NCBI GenBank assembly: GCA_024102815.1
Contig: JAGFJJ010000010.1
Span: 1-64,000, forward strand
Source: Phycisphaerae bacterium
GTDB taxonomy: Bacteria; Planctomycetota; Phycisphaerae; UBA1845
Reading direction: 5' to 3'
DNA: 64,000 bases
A model generated the notes under the pieces. That model did no database searches. It was not told where the DNA came from and saw only the letters and a list, made by a program, of their open reading frames with translations. Position numbers and translations under genes: made by a program. Below, one piece after another: positions 28,546 through 37,379 of this stretch; position 1 is the stretch's first letter, and each line of letters begins with the position of its first letter.

Positions 28546-30513
28546 TCATCTCCACCGCTGCTGCGGACCCAGCGCCGCCGGCCTGCGGAACGGAACCGGT
28601 CCCGTCGGCAAGGGCTTGGCCGACGGCGCTGCCGCACCGGCCTCCGCCAGCTCCGGCGCGATCGCGGGGGGAAGTTCCTCCTGGTCCAGTTCGCGCCGCC
28701 CGGCGTTGCGGTCCTGCCGCCGCCAGTGGTCGATGATGTTGTCCAGATCGCCCTGCGGGATCTGCGACGACCACAGCGTGAAGAAGTCGAGGTTGCCGCT
28801 GTTCGGCGGCGGAGCCGGGAAATCCACCAGCGTGCGCATGGGCATGATCACGCTGTCGCCGATCACGAAGGCCTCGCCGGGACGAAGAATCGGCAGCATC
28901 TGGATCAGGCCCGTAAAGTGATCGCTGACCACCTTCGCCACGTAGTTCTGGTCCTCCGGGTTGCTCAGACGCATCGTCACGAAGCTGTTGCACTGGGCCA
29001 GCACCGTTTCGGAGAGCTCCGACGGACGCTGCGAGACGATCATGGCCGCCACGCCGTACTTTCGGCCTTCCTTCGCCACCCGCTCCACGGCGGTGCGGGC
29101 GAACGACGAGATCTTCGAATCGCGCGGAATGTAGTTGTGCGCTTCCTCGAAGACCAGCAGCATCGGATGCCGTTCGTTGTGCGGCGTCCAGAAGTTCAGA
29201 TCGAAGAGCAGCCGCGTGAGCACGGCCACGGTGATATCGATGATCTCGAACGGCAGTCCGGACAAATCGATAATGGTCATGTTGCAGCGCGGCTCGACCC
29301 GCCCCGTAAGCAGCTTGATGAGGTGGTTCATGAGCAGCGAGGTTTGGCCGGCGCTGGCGTTAGCGATGAGATGGTCGCGGAAATAACGCGACTTCAGGCC
29401 GTGATCCATCGGCCGCAGCAGGAACTCGTAGCGCCGGTCATTGTACTTGGTGTCAATGGAATCGATCAGCCCGAGCAGCTTTCCGAAGTAGAGCGGATGC
29501 GGCGTCTCGCCTTCGGGATTGCCCCGGTTGAAATGGCAGCGCTGGGTGCGCATGAGCTGCTGTTGCTCGTCGATGGGCAACGAGCGCAAGGCGAGCTGGC
29601 TGAAGGCCAGGTGATCGTCGTTGAGCACGAAGCGGGCTTCGTTGAGGTTCTCCGCGTACGCCTTGAAGCGATCCAGCGAGAAGTAGATGGGCGTATCCAG
29701 CGTCAGCGTCTTGGTGAGGCCGAGTTCGCGAGCGGCGTCCTGCTTGAACTCCAGCAACGCGGTCCGCAGGAACGAAACCTGCGTCGAAACGTTCATCGGG
29801 TTCGACTCGTCCAGAAAAATGGCCTCGATCTCCTCGTACTTGAGCAGCCAGTACGGAAGCACAAGGTCATCGGCGCCGAGATAGGTGACGTTGGCATTGA
29901 GCTGCCCGTGCTCATCCGAGAAGGCGGAACGGTACTCACCGTGCATGTCAAAGAGCACGACCTGGGCCTGGGGAAAATCCAGCACCTCCTGCATGATCTT
30001 GGCCGTGGTGCAGCTTTTGCCGCTACCGCTGTTCCCCAGGACGGCCACGTGCTTGGTGAACAGCTCCGTACCGAGAACCTTGACCTCGAAATCCGGATTG
30101 AGCGCGAAGCGGCCGAGGGTGAAGCTTTGCGGGTACTTGGAACCGGCCAGGAGCTGGTCGAAGCTGCCGAAGATCTTCTCGAAGTCGCCGCTGACGGCGA
30201 CCCAGACATCGTCGCCGACGATGGGGTACTCGTTGACGCCGCGGACAAAGCGCCCGGCCTTGATCTCGCCGAGGAGCTGCACGTGCATGATCATCTGCGG
30301 CTCGACGTCGACGACGGTGATCTCCTGCCGCCCGACGCCCGTCACGAAGCCGACCAGGGTGCGGTCGTCCATGGGAATGGTGATATAGGAGCCGAGTTGT
30401 CCCACCCGGTAGGTCCGCTCCTCGTGAAGGAGGTTGAGCTCAGGGGTGGTGATGACGACGTCCACCCGGCCGCTGGCTACCTTGACGACATTGCCGATCT
30501 TGAGCTGGCTCAT
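28546..30513 (-). CDS. HerA-type FtsK-fold ATPase
   Basis: 655 aa. An N-terminal HAS-barrel (about residues 1-95) is followed by a RecA-like motor of the HerA/FtsK superfamily with Walker A GNSGSGKS near residue 160, Walker B LLVFEEAHN near 452, and the HerA-typical SQRPSELSETVLAQCNSF region near 495. A Pro/Ala-rich tail of about 70 residues ends the protein. HerA proteins are hexameric DNA translocases, in archaea with NurA for end resection and in bacteria often with SIR2 or DUF4297 effectors in phage defence. Here no partner gene adjoins it: upstream is a 1-kb gene-free stretch and downstream a repeat and rnpB. Confidence 0.9.
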   Translation of the reverse strand: MSQLKIGNVVKVASGRVDVVITTPELNLLHEERTYRVGQLGSYITIPMDDRTLVGFVTGVGRQEITVVDVEPQMIMHVQLLGEIKAGRFVRGVNEYPIVGDDVWVAVSGDFEKIFGSFDQLLAGSKYPQSFTLGRFALNPDFEVKVLGTELFTKHVAVLGNSGSGKSCTTAKIMQEVLDFPQAQVVLFDMHGEYRSAFSDEHGQLNANVTYLGADDLVLPYWLLKYEEIEAIFLDESNPMNVSTQVSFLRTALLEFKQDAARELGLTKTLTLDTPIYFSLDRFKAYAENLNEARFVLNDDHLAFSQLALRSLPIDEQQQLMRTQRCHFNRGNPEGETPHPLYFGKLLGLIDSIDTKYNDRRYEFLLRPMDHGLKSRYFRDHLIANASAGQTSLLMNHLIKLLTGRVEPRCNMTIIDLSGLPFEIIDITVAVLTRLLFDLNFWTPHNERHPMLLVFEEAHNYIPRDSKISSFARTAVERVAKEGRKYGVAAMIVSQRPSELSETVLAQCNSFVTMRLSNPEDQNYVAKVVSDHFTGLIQMLPILRPGEAFVIGDSVIMPMRTLVDFPAPPPNSGNLDFFTLWSSQIPQGDLDNIIDHWRRQDRNAGRRELDQEELPPAIAPELAEAGAAAPSAKPLPTGPVPFRRPAALGPQQRWR

Positions 30514-31107
30514 TGAGCTGCCTCTCCAGGATGTAATCGGGGCGGGCCCGCCACCGAGTGGCCTCGGGGCCTCTTATTCATCGGAATCGAGCGGGCGTAC
30601 CGGAACCGCATGTGCAGGTTGTTTCTCTAGAACAGGGTACGATTCCGGCGATCGGCCGCGCCCCGCCGACGCCACCGGCTATCTTCTCGGCTGGTTGATA
30701 AATCAGGGAAAAAATGAACGGCCCGCGCGTGCTCGAACTACACCTCGCCGGCGTGTGCATTATCGGTACGAGAGACCTTTCCCCTCCGGGTCACCGGACG
30801 GCGGACGATTGCTCGGCCGCCACCGCCGGTCCAAACCGCGCCGGACGGCGCGAGCCCTCGACGCTGTTACAGAGCCGGCCCTCGGTCATCCGGGGAAGCG
30901 CTCGACAACGACCAGACACTCGGCAGGAGTTGCCGATTGCAGCTCCAATGGATTTATTTCCACAATCGCCGAGGCGCGCCGACCCGCGTTGCGTCGTTTC
31001 CGGAAAGTCGGCCATCCCAAGTCTAACTCGGTCACCGCTTAGTTTTGATCGTGTCACGGCGAATCTAGGACGGCAGCGAATAATTCTTGGGAGAAATCTT
31101 GTCGATG
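30514..31107. other. Gene-free stretch upstream of HerA gene
   Basis: About 600 bp with lower GC than its neighbours and no convincing reading frame on either strand. Possible promoter region for the HerA gene, or decayed sequence of a former partner. Confidence 0.5.
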
Positions 31108-31135
31108 TTGACCTTGGACGATGAACGGGTATAGT
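31108..31135 (+). promoter_or_regulatory. Sigma-70-like promoter
   Basis: TTGACC (31108-31113), 16-bp spacer, TATAGT (31130-31135). This is the best promoter match I see in the window. It points into the candidate small RNA. Confidence 0.6.
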
Positions 31136-31141
31136 ATGAGG

Positions 31142-31264
31142 CGGATGCGCGATCAAGGCAGGGCCGAAAGAATCGCGCAGATTGCCAGAATAACCAAGCT
31201 TCCACTCGCTGCGGCACCCTTAGACCGCGCCAATTTCTCAATCGGGGTGCCGCACGCCTTTTTA
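31142..31264 (+). ncRNA. Candidate small RNA
   Basis: A roughly 120-nt transcription unit between the promoter at 31108-31135 and the terminator-like hairpin at 31211-31263. It does not carry the landmarks of SRP RNA, tmRNA or 6S RNA that I know. No start codon with a plausible frame is apparent. Function unknown. Confidence 0.35.
31211..31263 (+). terminator. Terminator-like hairpin
   Basis: A perfect 9-bp stem GCGGCACCC (31211-31219) / GGGTGCCGC (31245-31253), followed 5 nt later by TTTTT (31259-31263). The loop is long (25 nt). Confidence 0.55.
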
Positions 31265-31511
31265 CAGGCCTGTGATATTTTTGCTCAAGTCGTTCATTCA
31301 TCGTGCACGGGTCTTCGAACCAGTCAGACTTCAATAACAGCCACCGCTGGTCTTTTCGGGAATCCGAGCGCGTCCGGCGCGTATTCTGGTGAAATGGCGC
31401 ATCCGGACGCACCCCGCCACCGATTCGCGCTGATCAAGAGGCGCATCAAGATGCACCCAGCGCGTTCTGGACGCGCGTGATGAATCGCACGATCATCCGG
31501 CATTGTGACAT

Positions 31512-33707
31512 TTGCTTGGCAGTATTGTGATTAGCAGGCATTCATCCCCGTTGGGTCCCCCGCGAATCAAGGCGTGGATCATCGTCCTGGCGTTGATCGT
31601 CGTCGGGAGTTGGTGCTCACCGGCTCAGGCCTACATCGGACCGGGCGCCGGATTCGCGGTCGGCTCGACGGTCGTCGCATTCTTCTTTGCATTTCTTTCC
31701 GGTCTCGCGGCGATTTTCCTCTGGCCGATTCGATGGCTTTTCCGATTCATGCGCAGCCGGCGGGCGATGTCGCGGGCGCGGATTCGGCGAGCGGTGATTC
31801 TCGGTCTGGACGGCATGGAGCCGAGCCTGGCGGAACAGTTCATGGCCGAGGGCCGGATGCCGAACCTCAAACGGCTCGCCGAGCAGGGTTGTTACAAGAA
31901 GCTGGCGACGACGGCCCCGCCACTGTCTCCAGTGGCCTGGTCCACCTTTCTCACAGGCTGCAACCCGGGCAAGCACAATATCTTCGACTTCCTCACGCGG
32001 GATAAGCGCACCTATCTGCCGCTGCTTTCTTCCGTGAGCATTCATGGCCCGCGCCGGACCATGAAAATCGGGCGGTGGTCCGTGCCGCTGGGAAAGCCGG
32101 AGATCCGTTTGCTTCGGCGCGGCAAGCCGTTCTGGAACGTGCTCGGCGAGCACGGCATTTTCAGCAATATCATTCGCGTGCCCATCACGTTTCCGCCGGA
32201 GCGGTTTCGGGGCGTGCTGCTTTCGGCGATGTGCGTTCCGGATCTGCGGGGCAGCCAGGGAACCTTCAGCTTCTATACGACACGATCTGAAGCCGACGAG
32301 GAGCACATCGGCGGCGAGCAGATCCGCGTGCGGCGCGAGGGTGACGTCATCCGGTCACACCTGGTGGGGCCGAGCGTTTCGTCGGAAGGAAACGGCGGGC
32401 CGCTGAAGTGCCCCTTCGAGCTGCGCATCACGGGGAAAGACAGGGCGATTCTCAAGGTCAACGGGGAGTCGATTTCGCTGACGCGGGGAGAGTATACGCC
32501 GTGGGTGCGGGTCTCGTTCCGCGCCGGCCCGGGGGTGAAAGTAAGGGGCATTTGCGAGTTCCTGCTGCAAGCGACAGAGCCGGAGGTCGAGTTGTACGTA
32601 ACGCCGATCCAGATCGACCCGGAGCGGCCGGCGATGGCGATCGCGCATCCGACGGTGTTCTCCACGTACCTGGCGAAGAACCAGGGGATGTACGCGACAC
32701 TGGGACTGGCGGAGGACACGTGGGGACTCAATGCGAAAATCCTGAGCGACGATGACTTTTTGCACCAATGCCTGGAGGCGGACCAAGAGCGCGAAGAGAT
32801 GTTCTTCGATGCGCTGGAGAAAGTGCGGAGCGGACTGGTGACGTGCGTGTTCGACAACACGGATCGTATCCAGCACATGTTCTGGCGGTACATCGATCCG
32901 GATCATCCGGCGCATGCGGGACAGGCGCCGGTGCAGCACCGCAAGGCGATCGAGGAGCTCTACGAGCGGATGGATGATCTCGTGGGACGGACGATGGAGG
33001 CGTGCGATGACGATCGCACACTGCTCATGGTCGTCTCGGATCATGGGTTCGCGCCGTTCCGTCGGGGCATCGATCTGAACGTATGGCTGGAGCAGAACGG
33101 CTATCTGAAGCTAAAACCGGACGGGCGGGGGAAGAAGTATCTGGCGGGCGTGGACTGGGAGAACACGCGAGCGTACTGCCTGGGGCTGGCGGGAATCTGG
33201 CTGAACGTGAAAGGCCGGGAGTCCCAAGGGGTGGTCGAACCCGAAGAGGCGGCGGTGCTGCGCGACGAATTGTGCGCGCGGCTGACGGGCTTGCAGGACG
33301 AGGAAAGAGGCGCGCCCGCGGTGCGGCGGGCGATGAACGCGCACCGGATCTATCGCGGGCCGTACAAGGAGGACGCGCCGGATATCATATTGGGATATGA
33401 ACGAGGCTACCGGGTGAGCTGGGAGGCAGCGATCGGGCAAGTCACCGACGCACTGTTCCACGACAACATGAAGGCGTGGAGCGGAGATCACTGTATCGAC
33501 CCGACGCTGGTGCCGGGTGTGCTGTTCTGCAACCGGGCGATCTCTGACGAGCGGCCTCGGCTGATGGATCTGGGAGCGACGGTGCTCGATCTGTTCGGCG
33601 TCGATGTCCCCCGGCACATGGACGGCGCGGCGCTCAAGGTGGCGGATATCGATGGCACGTTCTCCGGCAATGGAGTGCGCGCCCAAACGGCAGGTCAAAC
33701 GGAATGA
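31512..33707 (+). CDS. Alkaline-phosphatase-superfamily phosphodiesterase, membrane-bound (paralog 1)
   Basis: About 731 aa. The start is uncertain (TTG 31512 or GTG 31527) and no clear ribosome site is seen. Two hydrophobic N-terminal segments (WIIVLALIVVGSWCSPAQA and STVVAFFFAFLSGLAAIFLW) precede a type I phosphodiesterase/nucleotide-pyrophosphatase domain. Metal motifs are GLDGMEP (about residue 97), a nucleophile region SPVAWSTFLTG, and late VVSDHGF and GDH sites (SDHGFAPFRRG; WSGDHC). The substrate is unknown. It overlaps its paralog by 4 bp, and the pair is followed by a small RHH-like protein and a membrane protein. Confidence 0.88.
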   Translation: MLGSIVISRHSSPLGPPRIKAWIIVLALIVVGSWCSPAQAYIGPGAGFAVGSTVVAFFFAFLSGLAAIFLWPIRWLFRFMRSRRAMSRARIRRAVILGLDGMEPSLAEQFMAEGRMPNLKRLAEQGCYKKLATTAPPLSPVAWSTFLTGCNPGKHNIFDFLTRDKRTYLPLLSSVSIHGPRRTMKIGRWSVPLGKPEIRLLRRGKPFWNVLGEHGIFSNIIRVPITFPPERFRGVLLSAMCVPDLRGSQGTFSFYTTRSEADEEHIGGEQIRVRREGDVIRSHLVGPSVSSEGNGGPLKCPFELRITGKDRAILKVNGESISLTRGEYTPWVRVSFRAGPGVKVRGICEFLLQATEPEVELYVTPIQIDPERPAMAIAHPTVFSTYLAKNQGMYATLGLAEDTWGLNAKILSDDDFLHQCLEADQEREEMFFDALEKVRSGLVTCVFDNTDRIQHMFWRYIDPDHPAHAGQAPVQHRKAIEELYERMDDLVGRTMEACDDDRTLLMVVSDHGFAPFRRGIDLNVWLEQNGYLKLKPDGRGKKYLAGVDWENTRAYCLGLAGIWLNVKGRESQGVVEPEEAAVLRDELCARLTGLQDEERGAPAVRRAMNAHRIYRGPYKEDAPDIILGYERGYRVSWEAAIGQVTDALFHDNMKAWSGDHCIDPTLVPGVLFCNRAISDERPRLMDLGATVLDLFGVDVPRHMDGAALKVADIDGTFSGNGVRAQTAGQTE

Positions 33708-35779
33708 GGGGAAGGCCGCTTAACGTCGCGATGCTGACACGAAGTGTCGTTGCCGCCCTGGGCCTGGCTGCGGCGATCGGTCTGACGTCGTGCAGTCGTT
33801 CGGCGGCGAAATCGAGCGCGGCGGGCAGCGGCGCGCAGGCGGTCGATCCCGCGCGGCGGAAAGTCGTGGTCATCGGATTCGACGGCATGGATCCGCGGAT
33901 GTGCCAACGGCTGATGGACGAGGGCGAGCTGTCGAATCTGAAGGCGATGGCAGACCGCGGCGGGTATCGGCCGTTGGGTACGAGCATACCACCGCAGAGC
34001 CCGGTGGCGTGGTCGAACTTTATCACGGGTGCGGGGCCGGGGGTTCACGGCATCTTCGACTTCGTACACCGTGACCCGGCCAAGCAGATCGACGCGTATT
34101 ACTCGGCGGCGAAGACGATCGAGAGCGAGGACGGCTGGGTGGTGGGCGAGCACAAGCTCCCGCTGACGTTCTGGCCGTTCGGGGACAAGCCGACCGAGAC
34201 GGTGCTCATGCGGAGGGGAACGCCGTTCTGGGATTACCTCGATCGCGCGGGGATCGCGGTCCGGCTCTACGACATTCCATCCAACTACCCGCCGACGCTG
34301 TCTTCGGCGGGGAATGCCAAGTGCATGAGCGGGATGGGCGTTCCCGACCTCATGGGGACGTATGGGACGTACCAGTATTTTTCCGAAGACACGACACGGG
34401 TGACGCGCGAGGACGGCGGGATTCGGCGAGGGCTGGTGTTCGTGAAGGATCGGGCGTCGGGGATTCTGGAGGGGCCCGCCAACTCGTATGCCGACGGGCG
34501 GACGGTGCCCTCCACCGTACCATTCGTGATCTACCGGCATCCTTCGGAAGCGACGGCGCGGATCGAGATCCAAGGGCAGACGGTGCTGCTGCGGCAAGGT
34601 GAGTGGAGCACGTGGAAGCGGGTCGTATTCGACATGGACATGCCCCCGTTCCTGCCGAAAGCGAAGGCGAACGGGATCTGCCGGTTCTTCCTGCAAGAGG
34701 TGCGGCCCAACTTCCGGCTGTTCGTTTCGCAGATTCATATCGATCCGAGCGACCCGGCCGGTCAACGCGTGAGCGAGCCGGAGGCATTCGTCACGGAGAT
34801 CTACGATCGGCTGGGGCTTTTCCCCACGGCGGGATTTCAGGAGGCGTACAAGGCGCTGTCCAACGAGGTGTTCAACGACGCGGAGTATCGCGAGCAGGCG
34901 GATAACGTCTTGACGGAGCGGTTGCGGTTGCTGGGCTTCGCGCGGGAGGAGTATCAAGGCGGGTTGCTGTTCTTTTACTTCTCGAGCACAGACCTCCAGG
35001 CGCACATGTTCTGGTGGGACAGCGACCAGCCGCATCCGACGCGGACGCCGGCCGAGGCACGCAGGTACCACAAGGTGATTCAGGACCTGTACCGGTCGAT
35101 GGACGGCGTGGTTGGAGAGATTGTCGAGCAGTATGGGAAAGACGCGCTGGTGCTGGTGCTTTCGGACCACGGGTTCTGCAATTTCAAGCGGCAGTTCCAT
35201 TTGAATACGTGGCTGCGGCAGGAGGGGTACATCAAGCCGGATGACTGTACGTCGGTCGCCGATGAGAAGGCGGCGGTGGCGGTGGACTGGAGTCGGACGC
35301 GGGCGTACGGGTTGGGGTTGAACGGGCTGTACCTGAATCTGAAGGGACGGGAGAAGCTGGGGATCGTCGAGCCGTTTGAGAAGGAGGCGCTGCTGCGGGA
35401 GATCTCGCAGAAGCTGCTGAGCGTGCGCGATCCGGTCGACGGCCGGCCGGTGATCAAGTACGTCTATCAAACAAGTGAGGTTTATGACGGGCCGGAAGCT
35501 GCGAATGCGCCGGACCTGATCGTCGGGTATTACCGGGACTTTCGGGCGTCGTGGGCGACGACGCTGGGGGAGATCACGGATTCCATCCTGACGGACAATC
35601 ACTCGGCATGGAGCGCGGACCATTGCATTGCGTCGGACGAGGTTCCGGGGGTACTGTTTTCGAATCGGCCGATCACGCGGACTGACCCGGCATTGATCGA
35701 TTTGGCGCCGACGATATTGGAGGAGTTCGGCGTGGCGCGGCCGGAGGCGATGCAGGGGAAGAGTGTGTTTGGCGAGTAG
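33704..35779 (+). CDS. Alkaline-phosphatase-superfamily lipoprotein (paralog 2)
   Basis: 691 aa, coupled to paralog 1 by ATGA. A signal peptide ends in a lipobox-like LTSC (about residue 29), so it is probably a lipoprotein. The catalytic domain aligns with paralog 1 in order: GFDGMDP, SPVAWSNFITG, a long middle domain, LSDHGFCNFKRQ, and WSADHC. Tandem duplication with different anchors (membrane helices versus lipid) suggests the two act at the same envelope site, perhaps on different phosphoesters. The stop is immediately followed by an octad repeat. Confidence 0.88.
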   Translation: MRGRPLNVAMLTRSVVAALGLAAAIGLTSCSRSAAKSSAAGSGAQAVDPARRKVVVIGFDGMDPRMCQRLMDEGELSNLKAMADRGGYRPLGTSIPPQSPVAWSNFITGAGPGVHGIFDFVHRDPAKQIDAYYSAAKTIESEDGWVVGEHKLPLTFWPFGDKPTETVLMRRGTPFWDYLDRAGIAVRLYDIPSNYPPTLSSAGNAKCMSGMGVPDLMGTYGTYQYFSEDTTRVTREDGGIRRGLVFVKDRASGILEGPANSYADGRTVPSTVPFVIYRHPSEATARIEIQGQTVLLRQGEWSTWKRVVFDMDMPPFLPKAKANGICRFFLQEVRPNFRLFVSQIHIDPSDPAGQRVSEPEAFVTEIYDRLGLFPTAGFQEAYKALSNEVFNDAEYREQADNVLTERLRLLGFAREEYQGGLLFFYFSSTDLQAHMFWWDSDQPHPTRTPAEARRYHKVIQDLYRSMDGVVGEIVEQYGKDALVLVLSDHGFCNFKRQFHLNTWLRQEGYIKPDDCTSVADEKAAVAVDWSRTRAYGLGLNGLYLNLKGREKLGIVEPFEKEALLREISQKLLSVRDPVDGRPVIKYVYQTSEVYDGPEAANAPDLIVGYYRDFRASWATTLGEITDSILTDNHSAWSADHCIASDEVPGVLFSNRPITRTDPALIDLAPTILEEFGVARPEAMQGKSVFGE

Positions 35780-36001
35780 CCACGAAGCGACGAAGCCACG
35801 GAGGGAAGAAAGGCAATAGAAGCTGTTTCAAAACCCCTGTGACACCGCGTTTTCAGTAGCCCCGGGCCAGATGCCGGGCAGTTTTGAAATGGCTTCTAGG
35901 CAATAGGCAATAGGCAATAGGCAATAGGCAATAGGCAATAGGCAATAGGCAATAGGCAATAGGCAATAGGCAATAGGCAATAGGCAATAGGCAATAGGAA
36001 G
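35778..36001 (+). repeat. Composite repeat with about 14 perfect heptads
   Basis: Octads start at the paralog 2 stop codon and are followed by GGGAAGAAA and then heptads. From 35899 there are about 14 perfect GGCAATA copies, the longest array in the window. A 78-bp MITE-like element interrupts it at 35819-35896. Confidence 0.92.
35819..35896. mobile_element. 78-bp MITE with TA duplication
   Basis: Terminal inverted repeats GAAGCTGTTTCAAAAC and GTTTTGAAATGGCTTC match at 14 of 16 positions. The element is flanked by TA at 35817-35818 and 35897-35898. Removing it and one TA restores the exact 7-bp register of the heptad array, which proves insertion. The ends match the IS5-family IS at 47552-48472 at 11 of 14 positions. 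Confidence 0.85.
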
Positions 36002-36056
36002 ATGGTCGGAGCGGGATGCTCGGTTACATGAACGAAAAGCACTGGGAGAGGTGATT

Positions 36057-36251
36057 GTGGCGAAGATCAAGATCGAGGACAGCGTGTTTGATCGGGTGAA
36101 GCGGGTGGCGGAGATCGCGGGGTACGCGACGCCGGAGGAGTTCGTCGTTCACGTGATCGAGCGGGAGCTGGAACGGATCGAGGGGAGTGAGGGCGCGGCC
36201 GACGAACAGCAGGTGATCGATCGCCTCAAGGGGCTGGGGTACCTGGAATAG
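36057..36251 (+). CDS. Small ribbon-helix-helix-like protein
   Basis: 64 aa from GTG 36057, preceded by GGGAGAG at good spacing. An N-terminal beta strand ([13 protein letters not shown]) is followed by two helices ([20 protein letters not shown] and ELERIEG), which resembles ribbon-helix-helix DNA-binding proteins. The C-terminus ends with [12 protein letters not shown]. It follows the two phosphodiesterase genes and may belong to the same unit, although a 277-bp repeat region separates them. Confidence 0.65.
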   Translation: MAKIKIEDSVFDRVKRVAEIAGYATPEEFVVHVIERELERIEGSEGAADEQQVIDRLKGLGYLE

Positions 36252-36252
36252 A

Positions 36253-36380
36253 AATGCGGAATGGTGAATACGGAATGTGGAATGAAGACATAGCATAGAA
36301 ATCGGTCTGCGGGGCAGACCCCATGATCTGTGAATGCTCAATGGCGAATGCGGAATGCGGAAGGTGGAATTGGCGACAAA
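36253..36380 (+). repeat. GGAATGC-type heptad repeats with palindrome
   Basis: A second heptad family (ATGCGGA units) surrounds GTCTGCGGGGCAGAC, a palindrome. Similar units lie inside addB at 38652-38755 and 40240-40285. Confidence 0.75.
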
Positions 36381-36434
36381 GAAGTGACAGAGAAATCGGT
36401 CCTATAGGCTGACAGTGCAAGGGTGTAATAGGGC

Positions 36435-37379
36435 GTGGATGCGGTCGAGTGGGTATTGATCGAAGGTGCGCTGGCGGTTCGCTGGCTGGGCGGCGCGATC
36501 GCGTGGCTGGCGGAGCGCGCCTGGGGCGGATTCGATCAGGTGGCCAACCCGTTGCTTTCCCCCATCGTCGGGTTCGTGAACCCGGTTACGACGACGATCG
36601 GGGATGCGGTCTACGCGGTGCTAGGGTGGATACCGGCGTGGGCGGGGCTGGTGATTTTGTCGGTAATCGTGGGCGTGGTGATGGTGCCGCTGTTCGGGCG
36701 ATTGTCCAATCAGGCGGGGATCGCGCGGGCCAAGGATGCGATCAAGGCCAACCTGCTGGCACTGAAGCTCTATCGCGATGAGTTGCACGTGACGTTCCGG
36801 TCGCAGTGGCGGATTCTAAAGGCGATCGGGCGGCTGCAATGGCATGTGTTGATGCCCATTCTGATCCTGCTGTTTCCAATGCTGCTGGTGCTGGCGCAGA
36901 TGGGCGTGCATTACCAGTGGCGCGCGGTGCGGCCCGGGGAAGTCGTTCAGGTGCGGATGAAGGTCGACGAGGCGCGGCTTGGCGATCGGCCGGTGGTGTT
37001 GAAGGCAGGGCCGGGGTTTGCCGTGGAGGTCGGGCCGGTGCCGGGGGGCGGGGAGATGTGGTGGCGGCTGCGGGCGGAAGAGGCCGGGCGTTGCAATCTC
37101 GATTTCGCGGTTGGTCCGCTGACAATTCGGAAGGAGCTGGTGGTCGGCGAGGGAATCAGGCAGGTGAGCGCGGTGCGGCCGGGGGCGTCGTGGACGGCGC
37201 GGCTGCTGCATCCGGTAGAGCGGCCTTTGCCGGCGAAGTCGGGCGTGGAAGAAATCGAGGTGTTGTATCCGGCAAATCCATCGTGGATTGCGGGATCGAA
37301 CGTGTGGGTGGTGACGTTTTTCGTGGTGTCGATGGCGGCGGCGCTGATCGCGGCGCCGGTGTTCGGGGTGAAGTTCTGA
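36435..37379 (+). CDS. Polytopic membrane protein of unknown function
   Basis: 314 aa from GTG 36435. Hydrophobic helices lie near residues 20-35, 65-95 and 130-155, and at the C-terminus (VVTFFVVSMAAALIAAPVFG, about 295-314). The cytoplasmic loop LSNQAGIARAKDAIKANLLALKLYRDEL between helices 2 and 3, rich in basic and amphipathic residues, recalls the YidC/DUF106-like loop, but I cannot confirm homology. A large extracytoplasmic beta-rich domain (about 165-290) follows. It sits downstream of the phosphodiesterase pair and might serve the same envelope pathway. Confidence 0.7.
   Translation: MDAVEWVLIEGALAVRWLGGAIAWLAERAWGGFDQVANPLLSPIVGFVNPVTTTIGDAVYAVLGWIPAWAGLVILSVIVGVVMVPLFGRLSNQAGIARAKDAIKANLLALKLYRDELHVTFRSQWRILKAIGRLQWHVLMPILILLFPMLLVLAQMGVHYQWRAVRPGEVVQVRMKVDEARLGDRPVVLKAGPGFAVEVGPVPGGGEMWWRLRAEEAGRCNLDFAVGPLTIRKELVVGEGIRQVSAVRPGASWTARLLHPVERPLPAKSGVEEIEVLYPANPSWIAGSNVWVVTFFVVSMAAALIAAPVFGVKF

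Noticed and set aside
26885-28921. A 678-codon plus-strand frame through the phage remnant, rnpB and herA
   Set aside because: Only about 27035-27534 has coding character. The rest is antisense to rnpB and herA, so it is not one gene.
28387-30516. Long plus-strand frame opposite the HerA gene
   Set aside because: Antisense to a gene with clear motor motifs. No protein family features.
30714-31124. Open frame of 136 codons upstream of the phosphodiesterase locus
   Set aside because: No ribosome site, no family pattern, and it ends in the sRNA promoter. Composition like non-coding sequence.
33695-35623. Long minus-strand frame opposite phosphodiesterase paralog 2
   Set aside because: Antisense shadow with Arg/Pro-rich composition.
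35899-36001. Could the regular 7-bp array be a CRISPR?
   Set aside because: The units are 7 bp with no spacers, and no cas gene is present. It is a simple short tandem repeat.
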